From Planctomycetota bacterium (GTDB lineage: Bacteria; Planctomycetota; Planctomycetia; Planctomycetales; Planctomycetaceae), in assembly GCA_018242525.1 (NCBI GenBank), contig JAFEBS010000071.1, positions 1 to 43,662 on the forward strand: a stretch of DNA of 43,662 bases, read 5' to 3'. Positions 5,408 to 13,870 of the stretch are shown in pieces; within the stretch, counting starts at the first letter, position 1, and each line of letters opens with the position of its first letter. A model generated the notes under the pieces. It made no database searches and had not been told where the DNA came from. It worked only from the letters and a program-made list of their open reading frames with translations. The position numbers were made by a program, and so were the translations under genes.

Positions 5408-7133
5408 ATGTCTGGATTGTCCCGCATCGTCATGATCTGCTGGAGTCTTTTCCTTGTGATTGAGAATGCCGCTTTATCGCTGGCGGGTGAATATGACCGT
5501 CCTGCCCCGGATGCCCACCAGAGTCGTTCCGTTGTCGTCGCCCGGAACGGGATCGTGGCGACCAGTCAGCCCTTGGCGGCTCAAGTGGGCCTGGACGTCC
5601 TGAAATCCGGCGGGAACGCCGTCGACGCGGCCATTGCCACCAACGCCATGATGGGGGTCGTCGAGCCGATGAGTTGCGGCATCGGAGGGGACCTGTTCGT
5701 CATTTACTGGGACAATGCGTCGAAAAAGCTGTACGGATTGAATGCCTCGGGTCGCAGCCCATACCAACTGACGCGCGACGTCTTCCGCGAAAAGAATCTG
5801 AAGCAGATCCCGGAAAGCGGGCCGCTGTCGTGGTCCGTGCCGGGCTGTGTCGACGGATGGGAAGTTCTGCGGACTCGATTTGGGACCCGGCCACTGGCGG
5901 AATTGCTGCGTCCCAGTATCGAAACGGCCGAAGCGGGATTTCCCGTCAGTGAGATCATCGCCGGCGGCTGGCACGCGTCGGTCAAGAACTTGTCGAAATG
6001 GCCGGATTCCGCACGCGTCTACCTGAAGGAGGGTCGAGCCCCACAGCATGGGGAATTGATGGCACTGCCTGAGTTGGCGGCGACCTACCGTGAAATCGCC
6101 AAGGGAGGCCGCGACGCCTTCTACCAGGGACGGATTGCCCGTGAAATCGTGGCGTTCAGCGAGACCCAGGGCGGTTACAATGAGTCTGCGGGATTTTGCG
6201 GAACATACCAGCGACTGGATTGACCCTGTTTCCACGACGTATCGCGGGCACACCGTGTGGGAACTGCCTCCCAACGGTCAGGGGATCGCCGCTCTGCAGA
6301 TGCTGAATCTGCTCGAAGGATTCGATCTGAAGAGCCTGGGGCCCAAGAGTGCCGAATACGTGCATTTGTTTGTAGAGGCGAAAAAGCTGGCATTTGCGGA
6401 CCGGGCGAAGTTCTACGCGGATCCGACATTCGAGACGTTGCCGGTGGCTCAACTGATTTCCAAAGCTTATGCGGAGCAGCAACGACGCCGGATCAACCTG
6501 ACGAGGGCCAGCGTCAATATCGAGCCCGGCGATCCGAAGCTGGAGCACGGAGACACGATTTATCTGACCGTCGTCGACAAGGACAGAAACTGTTGTTCGC
6601 TGATTCAAAGCCTGTATTTCGGATTTGGTTCACAAGTGGTGCCGGGCCGAGTCGGCTTTGCCATGCAGAATCGAGGTTGTCTGTTTGCCCTGGATGACAC
6701 TCACGTGAACCGCCTGGAACCGCACAAGCGTCCATTTCACACGATCATTCCGGCGCTGGTGACGAAGGACGACAAACCGTGGTTCTGCTTTGGAGTCATG
6801 GGCGGAGATATGCAGCCGCAGGGACATGTCAGTGTGCTGGTCAACATGATCGATTTTGGCATGAACCCCCAAATGGCAGGTGATGCCGGGCGGATCCGGC
6901 ACGGCGGCTCGGCGACTCCCACCGGGATTCCGGAAGAATCGGGCGGCGGAACGGTTTTTCTGGAGAGCTCTTTTCCGCCGGAGACGTTGCGTCAGTTGGA
7001 AGCGCTGGGACACAAGCTGGGTAAATCGACGGGTTCGTTTGGCGGATACCAGGGGATTCTGATTGATCACGACCACGGGACATTGCAGGGGGCAACCGAT
7101 CCCCGAAAAGACGGCGCGGCGGTGGGATATTGA
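5408..7133 (+). pseudogene. ggt: gamma-glutamyltransferase, split by a +1 frameshift
   Basis: N-terminal nucleophile hydrolase that transfers or hydrolyses gamma-glutamyl groups, normally periplasmic. ATG 5408 follows GAGGTG and starts a signal peptide (ICWSLFLVIENAALSLAG). Large-subunit motifs are present (VVARNGIVATSQPLAAQVG, GGNAVDAAIA, MSCGIGGD). At 6177-6182 the reading TAC AATG breaks the frame: the first frame ends at 6223, while the second resumes at ATG 6180 with MSLRDFAEHTSDW. Removing one A gives GGYMSLRDF, the family consensus. The small subunit keeps the catalytic Thr (codon 6555-6557, HGDTIYLTVVD), QNRG and the C-terminal GGYQGI. Apart from one base the gene is complete, so this is either a recent frameshift or a sequencing error. 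Confidence 0.9.
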
Positions 7134-7207
7134 TGGCGTGTCAGTTTGGAACCGGGGATCGGATGCCCGATCTCACTGATTCATATTGGAACGGGGTCTC
7201 GACGGAA

Positions 7208-8185
7208 ATGGACATACTGCTGAATCTGTTATTGTTTGCCGTCGGCCTGGTGATCCTGTATTACGGGGCCGAATCGACCCTCAACGGATCCGTCCGGATT
7301 GCCGAAGCGTTCGGCGTGTCGAAACTGGTGATTGGCCTGACACTGGTGGCCTACGGCACGTCCGCACCGGAACTGACCCTGGACGTCACGGCTGCGTTGC
7401 GTGGAAGCACAGACCTGGCGTTCGGAGATCTGATCGGCAGCAATATTGCCAATCTGGGATTGATCCTGGCGGTGGGTGCCCTGATTCGGCCGATGCAGGT
7501 GGAGATGAAACTGCTTTCGGCCGAAGTTCCGATCATGATCGCCACCGCCCTGATGACGTGGTCATTGGCGGCTGACGGCGTGCTGGATCGGCAGGACGGA
7601 TTAGCGATGCTGGCGTGCCTGGCGCTGGTTGTCGGGTATTCATTCCGATCCGTTACGTCGGAATCGGCGGCGGTGAAATCCGACATCGAAGAAGCCGGAT
7701 CATCGACCACGAGTCTCAAATGGAGCGTGGTTCTGGTCATCGTCGGACTGGCGGGGCTCGTGCTGGGTGCTCAACTGATGGTGCTGGGAGCGACATCCCT
7801 GGCACGCTCGCTGGGAGTCAGCGAACTGCTGATCGGTATGACAATAGTCGCCGTGGGAACGTCGCTGCCCGAACTGGCGACCACCATCGTGGCTGCCAGG
7901 AAGGGCGAAGCGGATATCGCGGTCGGGAATGTCATCGGCTCGAACATTATCAATTTGCTCGGAGTCCTGGCGTGCGTCGCCACGATTTCCAATGTGCAGA
8001 TCGCCACCAGCAGCCTGTCATTCGAACTTCCGTTCGTGACCCTGATGTCGCTATTGCTGGTTCCCATGATGATTCGCGGACAGCGAATCACTCGTGGCGA
8101 AGGCGTGGTCTTGTTGCTGATGTATCTCGGTTTCCTGATCGCACAAGGCGTCATGCATGGCGGCGAAGTGGTCGCTCATATTTGA
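7208..8185 (+). CDS. calcium/sodium antiporter (CaCA family)
   Basis: About 325 residues, an inner-membrane cation exchanger of the YrbG type. The two inverted alpha-repeats are plain: TLVAYGTSAPELTLDV with GSNIANLGLILAVG in the first half, and TIVAVGTSLPELATTIVAA with GSNIINLLGVL in the second, separated by a hydrophilic loop (SVTSESAAVKSDIEEAG). The conserved acidic residues of both G(T)S.PE motifs, which bind the ions, are present. ATG 7208 starts just before the first helix. ATG 7163, preceded by CGGGGAT, and ATG 7133, overlapping the ggt stop, are alternatives, so translational coupling to ggt is possible. Confidence 0.92.
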   Translation: MDILLNLLLFAVGLVILYYGAESTLNGSVRIAEAFGVSKLVIGLTLVAYGTSAPELTLDVTAALRGSTDLAFGDLIGSNIANLGLILAVGALIRPMQVEMKLLSAEVPIMIATALMTWSLAADGVLDRQDGLAMLACLALVVGYSFRSVTSESAAVKSDIEEAGSSTTSLKWSVVLVIVGLAGLVLGAQLMVLGATSLARSLGVSELLIGMTIVAVGTSLPELATTIVAARKGEADIAVGNVIGSNIINLLGVLACVATISNVQIATSSLSFELPFVTLMSLLLVPMMIRGQRITRGEGVVLLLMYLGFLIAQGVMHGGEVVAHI

Positions 8186-8238
8186 CTTCAATTTCCGCAC
8201 GGATCGATGAGCTGGATGTTGCGGATATCCGCACGAAA

Positions 8239-8272
8239 CCCTGCGACTGCAACGCAGGGCGATCGCCTTTTT
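8239..8272 (+). terminator. possible terminator after the antiporter gene
   Basis: 7-bp perfect stem CCCTGCG/CGCAGGG (8239-8245, 8253-8259) followed nine bases later by TTTTT (8268-8272). The U-tract is short and offset, so the call is tentative. Confidence 0.35.
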
Positions 8273-8566
8273 CAAGTTGTGGTGCCACGGTCTGACCGTC
8301 TTCGGGAAGGCCGTGCGAGTGCTCAATCGGCACGGCCATGTCGCGGACTCCATAGCCGTGGTACCCGATGCCCAGGTTGAAAAAGGCGCTTGCCCTGGCT
8401 GAAGCGTCTGGTTTCTGGTGCCAGCGCACATTTGCCGATAAGATTCTCCGCCGGGCAGGATCACACCCCGACGCAGATCCTGCCCTGTCCTTCCCGACGC
8501 GTTAAGCGTCTTCACTGACCCGCCTGTTTTTCAACCCCATGGGACCAGAATCATTCGGAGCTGACG
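8273..8566 (+). other. intergenic region
   Basis: No convincing gene on either strand. Frames here lack family similarity and a ribosome-binding site. The end presumably holds the promoter of the symporter gene; CGGAGCTGACG (8556-8566) provides a Shine-Dalgarno-like GGAG. Confidence 0.4.
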
Positions 8567-10051
8567 ATGCTGATTGCGTGTGTGATTGCCTACATGATTG
8601 TCACCGTGGCGATTGGGGTCTACGCGTCGAGTCGGGTGCATAGTGCGAAGGACTTCATGGTCGCGGGACGATCGCTCCCGCTATACATGAGTTTCGCCTG
8701 CGTCTTCGCCACTTGGTTCGGAGCGGAAACCGTTCTGTCCGTCTCTGCGAAGTTTGCCCACAAGGGACTGGGGTTCGTCTCCGGCGACCCGTTTGGGGCG
8801 TCGATGTGCCTGATCCTGGTGGCGCTCTTCTTTGCACGCACGTTCTATCGCATGGAACTGTTGACCATCGGAGACTACTACCACATGCGGTATGGGAAGA
8901 CTGTGGAAGTGGTCGCCTCGCTGGGGATCGCCAGTTCGTACCTCGGCTGGACCAGTGCACAATTGTCGGCACTGGGATTGGTGATCAACGTGTTGTTTCC
9001 CCAGATCACGTTGAATCAGGCGATTATGACCGGGGCCGTCATCGTCACGGTGTATACCCTGTTCGGTGGGATGTGGTCCGTGGCACTCACGGACGTTGTG
9101 CAAACCGGTGCGATCGTTGTGGGCTTGATCGTCGTCGCGGCGATCCTGGGGAATCAGGCGGGAGGCTTCGACGTCGTGCTGGCGGCAGCCCAGAAGGAGG
9201 GAAAACTGACTCTGTTTCCGCATTTGACGGCGGCCGCGTGGCTGGCGTTCATCGGGGAGTTCATCACAATGTCTCTCGGTTCAATCCCGCAACAGGACGT
9301 CTTCCAGCGGGTCACGAGTGCAAAGGACGAGCGTACGGCGATGATCGGGACGCTCGGTGGTGGAGTGTTTTACTTCGCGTTCGCGTTCGTGCCCATGTTC
9401 ATCGCTTATTCGGCTCTGGTCATTGATCCGGAATCCATCCGCCACTTTCAGGCAGAAGATCCCCGCGAAGTTCAGCAGATCCTGCCCGCTCTGGTGCTGA
9501 GGGCCACGCCGATCTGGGTTCAGATTCTGTTTTTCGGGGCGGTGATGTCGGCGATCCTGTCGACCGCCAGCGGGACTCTGCTGGCCCCGGCGAGCGTGCT
9601 GACGGAAAATGTGCTGCAGCCCTTTACCAAGCACTTCAGCGACAAACGAATGCTGTGGCTGGTTCGGTGCCTGTTGATCGTGGTTGCCGTGGTCTCGACG
9701 ACGATTTCCGTGAATTCAAAAAGCACAATGTATGAAATGGTCGAGGGGGGCTACAAGGTGACACTGGTCATGGCGTTTGTGCCGCTGGTCTGCGGGATCT
9801 ATTGGAAACGAGCCAGTACGCAGGGCGCGATCTTCTCGATGCTGTTCGCGGTCGCGGTCTGGATCACCGCGGAATATCAATGCGGTGAGGACAGTCCCGA
9901 ATTGTGGCGATGTGTTCCCGCTCAACTGTACGGTTTGATGGCTTCGTTCCTCGGCATGGTGGTCGGCTCAATGATGCCCAATTGGATCAAGCATACGCAG
10001 CCCAGTCCGGAAGAACTGGCCCGGAAGCGTCCCGTGCCGATCGGGCACTGA
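8567..10051 (+). CDS. sodium:solute symporter (SSS family)
   Basis: A 494-residue inner-membrane protein with about 13 hydrophobic segments. It has the features of the SSS/SSF family: an N-terminal helix followed by KDFMVAGRSLPL, the FATWFGAETVLS segment, GGMWSVALTDVVQTG (the most conserved family signature), ITMSLGSIPQQDVFQRV and AILSTASGTLLAPASVL. It imports an organic solute with Na+, and the sequence does not reveal the substrate. The start ATG has GGAGCTGACG upstream. The C-terminus ends with a short charged tail (PSPEELARKRP). The gene stands alone and is not obviously co-transcribed with the antiporter 380 bp upstream. Confidence 0.93.
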   Translation: MLIACVIAYMIVTVAIGVYASSRVHSAKDFMVAGRSLPLYMSFACVFATWFGAETVLSVSAKFAHKGLGFVSGDPFGASMCLILVALFFARTFYRMELLTIGDYYHMRYGKTVEVVASLGIASSYLGWTSAQLSALGLVINVLFPQITLNQAIMTGAVIVTVYTLFGGMWSVALTDVVQTGAIVVGLIVVAAILGNQAGGFDVVLAAAQKEGKLTLFPHLTAAAWLAFIGEFITMSLGSIPQQDVFQRVTSAKDERTAMIGTLGGGVFYFAFAFVPMFIAYSALVIDPESIRHFQAEDPREVQQILPALVLRATPIWVQILFFGAVMSAILSTASGTLLAPASVLTENVLQPFTKHFSDKRMLWLVRCLLIVVAVVSTTISVNSKSTMYEMVEGGYKVTLVMAFVPLVCGIYWKRASTQGAIFSMLFAVAVWITAEYQCGEDSPELWRCVPAQLYGLMASFLGMVVGSMMPNWIKHTQPSPEELARKRPVPIGH

Positions 10052-10503
10052 GTTGTTTCGATGATCAGACAGAAACTTTAGCCAGCGCAGCGAAATGTCT
10101 CAACATAATCATTCTGGACATATTCGGACATCCTCAATCTGGATCGCTGATCGGGGCCGCAAAGGCCGGTAATTCCAAGGCCCTTGAGCGTACGGGAATG
10201 GCCGGCCCTTCAGGCCTCAATCCGGCTTACATCGCCAATTTTCCAGGGCCTGGGTGGCCCTGGCTGGAGGAATGGACGGCCCTTTGGGCCTCAAAACAAG
10301 AATCGCAAAAGCGATTGTGTGGACGGGGCGGGTCCGGGTTGGAGCCCGCTCAACCCCCTCTGATCGACTGCCGTTTGAAAGATGGCGATTGCCCTGCTGA
10401 CCGGGGCTGCCTGGGGAAACTCACCTTGCAGTCTCAAGACGCGGCCGGTAGTCTGACGAAACAAAGTCGACTGATATATGGACGCCGCGGTCGGATCTCA
10501 CCT
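10052..10503 (+). repeat. intergenic region with two diverged direct repeats
   Basis: Two related blocks begin GGAATGGCCGGCCCTTCAGG (from 10196) and GGAATGGACGGCCCTTTGGG (from 10271) and both continue GCCTCAA. A small perfect hairpin CCAGGGCC-TGGGT-GGCCCTGG (about 10245-10265) lies between them. No coding signal. The frame of the DUF1501 gene is open through this stretch but has no plausible start or family similarity here. It resembles a dispersed intergenic repeat rather than a gene. Confidence 0.5.
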
Positions 10504-11952
10504 ATGCCGGTACATTCCTACGGACATCCCCTGATTTCCCGACGCACGGCTGTTCAAGCCGGAGCCGTGGGGTTGCTGGGTCTGGGCAGCAATCACCTGT
10601 CCGCTCTGCGCGAGGCGGTGGCCGCAACCGGAACGGCGACAACTCCGCCGCGGTCGGTAATCTACATCTTTTTATCGGGGGGACTGGGCCAGCACGACAG
10701 CTTCGATCTCAAGCCACAGGCTCCGGACAATATCCGCGGCGAATTCCAGCCGATTGTCACGCGTACTCCTGGCATCGAAATCTGTGAACATCTGCCGCGC
10801 CTCGCCGCCCGCAGTCATCTTTGGTCGCTGGTCCGATCGTTGACGCATCCCTCCAACGATCATTCGCTCGCGCATCACATCATGATGACCGGACGCAGCA
10901 CTGCTCCGCCAACGTTTAATGCCAACAAGCCGATGCCCGGCGATTTTCCGTCGATCGCGGCCATTGCCGGAGATTTGACGACCCGTCGGAACAATCTCCC
11001 TCCCGCCGTCGTGTTGCCGGAGCGGTTGATTCACCGGACGGGGCGAGTGATCCCCGGCCAGTTTGCGGGCGAAATGGGACCGCGCCGGGACCCGTGGTTC
11101 ATCGATGCGTCCCCGTTCAACAGCGAAACCTACGGAGCGTATCCCGAGTACGAATTCCATCATGCGCGCGGTGCCGAACGATCCAAATCGCTGAGATTTC
11201 AGGCTCCCAATCTGTCATTGCCGGAAGCTCTGACTCAGGGCCGCCTGGCCAGCCGACTCGATCTGCTCAAGGGCATCGATCAACAGCGCGCCCAACTGGA
11301 AGCAGCTGCCACCACTGAGAAATTTGACCGACATCGTCAATCGGCGATTTCGCTGCTGACCGACCAGCAGGTTCGCCGCGCGTTTGATGTCACCTCAGCG
11401 TCGGCTGAGGACCTGGACCGATACGGCCGCAATTCCTTCGGCTGGTCGCTGTTGATGGCCCGCCGACTGGTGGAGGCCGGAGTCAATCTGGTCCAGGTGA
11501 ACCTGGGCAACAATGAAGCCTGGGACACCCACGGGAACAATTTTCCAAACCTGCGCGATTTCCTGTTCCCTCCCACCGATCGATCCTTGTCCGCATTGCT
11601 GGACGACCTGGACGCATCGGGTCAGTTGGATCAAACGCTGATCGTGATGGCCGGGGAATTCGGCCGCACGCCGAAAGTTTTCGGCCTGCCCCAGCATTAC
11701 AAACTTCCCGGCCGGGACCACTGGGGCGCGGTACAAACGGTCTGGCTGGCCGGCGGCGGAACGGCGGGCGGCCGGGTGATCGGCTCGTCGGACAAGATCG
11801 GCGGCTACCCCGCTGCAGATCCTCAAACCCCGGAGAATCTGGCCGCGACAATCTATTCGGCACTGGGATTGCCGGGTGAAATTGCCTGGCAGGACGACCT
11901 GGGTCGCCCGCACCATATTTACTATGCGGAGCCGATTCAGGGGCTAACGTAA
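10504..11952 (+). CDS. DUF1501 domain protein, Tat-exported
   Basis: A 482-residue member of the DUF1501 (sulfatase-fold-like) family that is greatly expanded in planctomycetes. The N-terminus has a twin-arginine signal (SRRTAVQAGAVGLLGLG, residues about 12-28). The domain is seen through IFLSGGLGQHDSFDLKP, RSLTHPSNDHSLAHHIMMTG, NEAWDTHGNNF, IVMAGEFGRTPK and GRDHWGAVQTVWLAGGG. The His and Asp residues in these motifs suggest metal binding as in alkaline phosphatase-fold enzymes, but the reaction is not established. In many planctomycetes the gene sits beside a DUF1549/DUF1553 cytochrome gene; no such partner is next to it here. Start ATG 10504 is the one that gives a proper Tat signal. Confidence 0.9.
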   Translation: MPVHSYGHPLISRRTAVQAGAVGLLGLGSNHLSALREAVAATGTATTPPRSVIYIFLSGGLGQHDSFDLKPQAPDNIRGEFQPIVTRTPGIEICEHLPRLAARSHLWSLVRSLTHPSNDHSLAHHIMMTGRSTAPPTFNANKPMPGDFPSIAAIAGDLTTRRNNLPPAVVLPERLIHRTGRVIPGQFAGEMGPRRDPWFIDASPFNSETYGAYPEYEFHHARGAERSKSLRFQAPNLSLPEALTQGRLASRLDLLKGIDQQRAQLEAAATTEKFDRHRQSAISLLTDQQVRRAFDVTSASAEDLDRYGRNSFGWSLLMARRLVEAGVNLVQVNLGNNEAWDTHGNNFPNLRDFLFPPTDRSLSALLDDLDASGQLDQTLIVMAGEFGRTPKVFGLPQHYKLPGRDHWGAVQTVWLAGGGTAGGRVIGSSDKIGGYPAADPQTPENLAATIYSALGLPGEIAWQDDLGRPHHIYYAEPIQGLT

Positions 11953-12053
11953 CAGGAAATCCGCCCGGCCCCCTGAAAACTTTCGTCACCCGCCCCCATT
12001 TGAACCTTGCCAGCCCGCCGCAGCATCCGATAGATTACGCCTCTCCACAGGGA

Positions 12054-12124
12054 TGCCCGATAGTGTAACGGTAGCACAACAGATTTTGGTTCTGTTTGTC
12101 CAGGTTCGAATCCTGGTCGGGCAA
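12054..12124 (+). tRNA. tRNA-Gln (TTG)
   Basis: The cloverleaf folds fully. Acceptor stem TGCCCGA (12054-12060) pairs with TCGGGCA (12117-12123), with discriminator A at 12124. The D-arm contains TAGTGTAACGGTAGCA. The anticodon stem ACAGA/TCTGT encloses loop TTTTGGT, giving anticodon TTG. The T-arm is CCAGGTTCGAATCCTGG. CCA is not encoded. A strong terminator follows 8 bases later. Confidence 0.97.
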
Positions 12125-12131
12125 TTGGACT

Positions 12132-12157
12132 AAACCCCTGCAATGCAGGGGTTTCTT
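12132..12157 (+). terminator. rho-independent terminator after tRNA-Gln
   Basis: 10-bp perfect stem AAACCCCTGC/GCAGGGGTTT (12132-12141 and 12145-12154) with a 3-base loop, ending in TTTCTTCG. It could work in both directions, thus also ending minus-strand transcription from 12207. Confidence 0.85.
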
Positions 12158-12206
12158 CGTTCGCCAAGTTGATTAATGGTGCCAGACCTGCGTCCCTTCG
12201 CAGATT

Positions 12207-12713
12207 TTAAGCATTTTCCAATCGAACGATTGCTCGTGCAGTAGCAGGTTTTGCTGAGAAAAAAACCGTCATCTGTTTTTCAATCCGTGATGCCAAGACC
12301 GTCCGTACCTCGGGTGTCCCCAAACTGCTCCTTTTTGCACCCATCAACTGCGGGGATTCCATCCGTATTGAAACGACAGCTGTCAGGCCTTTGTTCTTAG
12401 CTGAAAACCTCTGTTGGCTCATGACCGCTTTCTTAAGGGAACGGGTCAATCCAATTCGCACACCTGTGACATGTGTCCCGCCATCAGGGCAATACCGATC
12501 GTTCACGTATGCGCGAATAATCTCGTCAGGTTCGGTGCAGAACTGAATTCCGACTTCGAAGGCGATTCCTCCCTCGTCGCCACGGACCACGACTGCCTCG
12601 TGCAAGGGTGTCCGTTCACGATTCAGATCCTTCAAGAACTGAACAATTCCGCATTCATATTTGAATTCGTCACTCGTGGAAGAAGCTTCATGATCAAAGG
12701 ATGATTTCGGCAT
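12207..12713 (-). CDS. stand-alone GyrB transducer-domain fragment
   Basis: 168 residues from ATG 12713 (the frame is open to a TTG at 12761). After a 20-residue unfamiliar leader the sequence follows DNA gyrase subunit B across its transducer domain: EFKYECGIVQFLKDLNRERT, then PLHEAVVV, VGIQF, YVNDRYCPDGGTHVTGVR, LTRSLKK, KNKGLTAVVSIRMESP, EVRTVL. The ATPase (GHKL) domain before it and the TOPRIM and tail regions after it are absent. The fragment begins at a domain boundary and its frame is intact, although conserved positions are diverged (FKYECGI where FHYEGGI is usual). It could be a decaying gyrB duplicate or a retained domain. The next minus-strand gene upstream ends 138 bp away. Confidence 0.75.
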   Translation of the reverse strand: MPKSSFDHEASSTSDEFKYECGIVQFLKDLNRERTPLHEAVVVRGDEGGIAFEVGIQFCTEPDEIIRAYVNDRYCPDGGTHVTGVRIGLTRSLKKAVMSQQRFSAKNKGLTAVVSIRMESPQLMGAKRSSLGTPEVRTVLASRIEKQMTVFFSAKPATARAIVRLENA

Positions 12714-12850
12714 CGTTGGCCATTCAGTGGCTCCAAAGGGATACAGTGCCGCGAATTCCAAACCGGATACGACGCGGACACCGCAAGGTGATGCGAATTA
12801 TAGTGTTACCAATACACGAGCGACACGTCGGCTGGCTGTATAGATCGCAC

Positions 12851-13597
12851 TCATACTGGACCTGCCATCAGCGTGCAAAGTCGAAGATTCGTCCGGAGTG
12901 CGTCGTCATCAATTTGAGCCGCTCGTGTTTCGAGTTCCACAGCGAGTCCCGTCCAGACTCCCGTCTGGATGCTGAATGCTGCAGGTCCGCCGCGGCACTC
13001 GTCTCCCTCGATCGCCAGGGACCATTCGGCGGCGCATGCGAGCGCCCGTTCACCCGCCGAACGACGGGACGCGACTGATACCAGCCCAAGAGCGAATAGC
13101 GGCGGGTCCGGCGGATACAGACTTTTTCGTGTAAACCGCCATGTCAGGTAACGGCCAATGGAATTGCTAATCTCGTCTTCAAGCAGCTTTGCGCTTGCAA
13201 GGCATTGTGCGAGCGTGAAATCTTCGCAGCAATCCGAATAGCCTGAGTTGGGTTCCGTGGTTGCGCGCAGCAGGGCGGCGCAAGCGAACAGGCGCGTTCT
13301 GTGGCCACGAAGACCGGTCGGGCCGGGTTCGAACGGCGTTGGTTTTGGTTTGTCAGGGTCACTGTTTCGCGTCAATTCGAGAACTTCGGAAAGCCATCCA
13401 TCGACTGGCCTCGGAATCTGTCCGTCATCTCGAATAGTGCGAAGCCAACGGAACATCTCTTCGGCTCGATAACCATAATCGGCGTTCGCAACATCCATTA
13501 GCATCTCATCATCAACGTTTCGGCGAGCGCAATCGAGTAATGCGTCCGGCGATGGTGGAAATGTCTCGGTCAGAATTGGTGGAATGTCGCGCAGCAT
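12851..13597 (-). CDS. hypothetical protein
   Basis: 248 residues from ATG 13597, with no recognised family and no signal peptide. The N-terminus (LRDIPPILTETFPPSPDALL) and the regularly spaced Trp/Arg residues (EEMFRWLRTIRDDGQ) look like a soluble, mostly helical protein. Cysteines in DCCEDF and CAALL are not arranged as a clear metal site. A second frame (13512-13751) overlaps its 5' end on the same strand and may be an alternative or frameshifted N-terminus. It lies between the GyrB fragment and the 395-residue membrane protein, all on the minus strand. Confidence 0.5.
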   Translation of the reverse strand: MLRDIPPILTETFPPSPDALLDCARRNVDDEMLMDVANADYGYRAEEMFRWLRTIRDDGQIPRPVDGWLSEVLELTRNSDPDKPKPTPFEPGPTGLRGHRTRLFACAALLRATTEPNSGYSDCCEDFTLAQCLASAKLLEDEISNSIGRYLTWRFTRKSLYPPDPPLFALGLVSVASRRSAGERALACAAEWSLAIEGDECRGGPAAFSIQTGVWTGLAVELETRAAQIDDDALRTNLRLCTLMAGPV

Positions 13598-13870
13598 GAA
13601 GGCTCCATTCTATTTCCTGGCGACAGGCCAGGCCGGAGATACCCCATCTGATTCCGGCATCCTCATGTTCACCGATTGTAAGAACAAGTGACTTCCAAAT
13701 CTCGGTGTAGTGTGCCAATAGCTTCGGAAACATGGGCGGAGGAATCGACAATGCGATTGATGACTTTCACGGAGGCCGGGCGCAGGACAGTGTGAGGGCT
13801 GTCATTGCCGAACACCATTGTGGCGAGTTACCCGTGGGAGCAGCGACGGCCTGCACTTTGGAATTTCACT
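13598..13870 (-). other. intergenic or ambiguous coding stretch
   Basis: On the minus strand a 79-residue frame (13512-13751) begins here and overlaps the 248-residue gene. I see no family similarity. The rest (13752-13870) shows no gene. Confidence 0.35.

Noticed and set aside
5474..6274. Long open frame on the minus strand opposite the gamma-glutamyltransferase
   Set aside because: It mirrors the coding strand of a recognised gene; no family similarity or ribosome-binding site. GC-rich codon usage opens antisense frames here.
8051..8515. Minus-strand frames between antiporter and symporter
   Set aside because: Low-complexity translation, no similarity, partly antisense to the antiporter.
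13512..13751. 79-residue minus-strand frame overlapping the 248-residue gene
   Set aside because: TTG/ATG starts without ribosome-binding site and no domain. A frameshift link to the 248-residue gene was considered, but no homology supports joining them.
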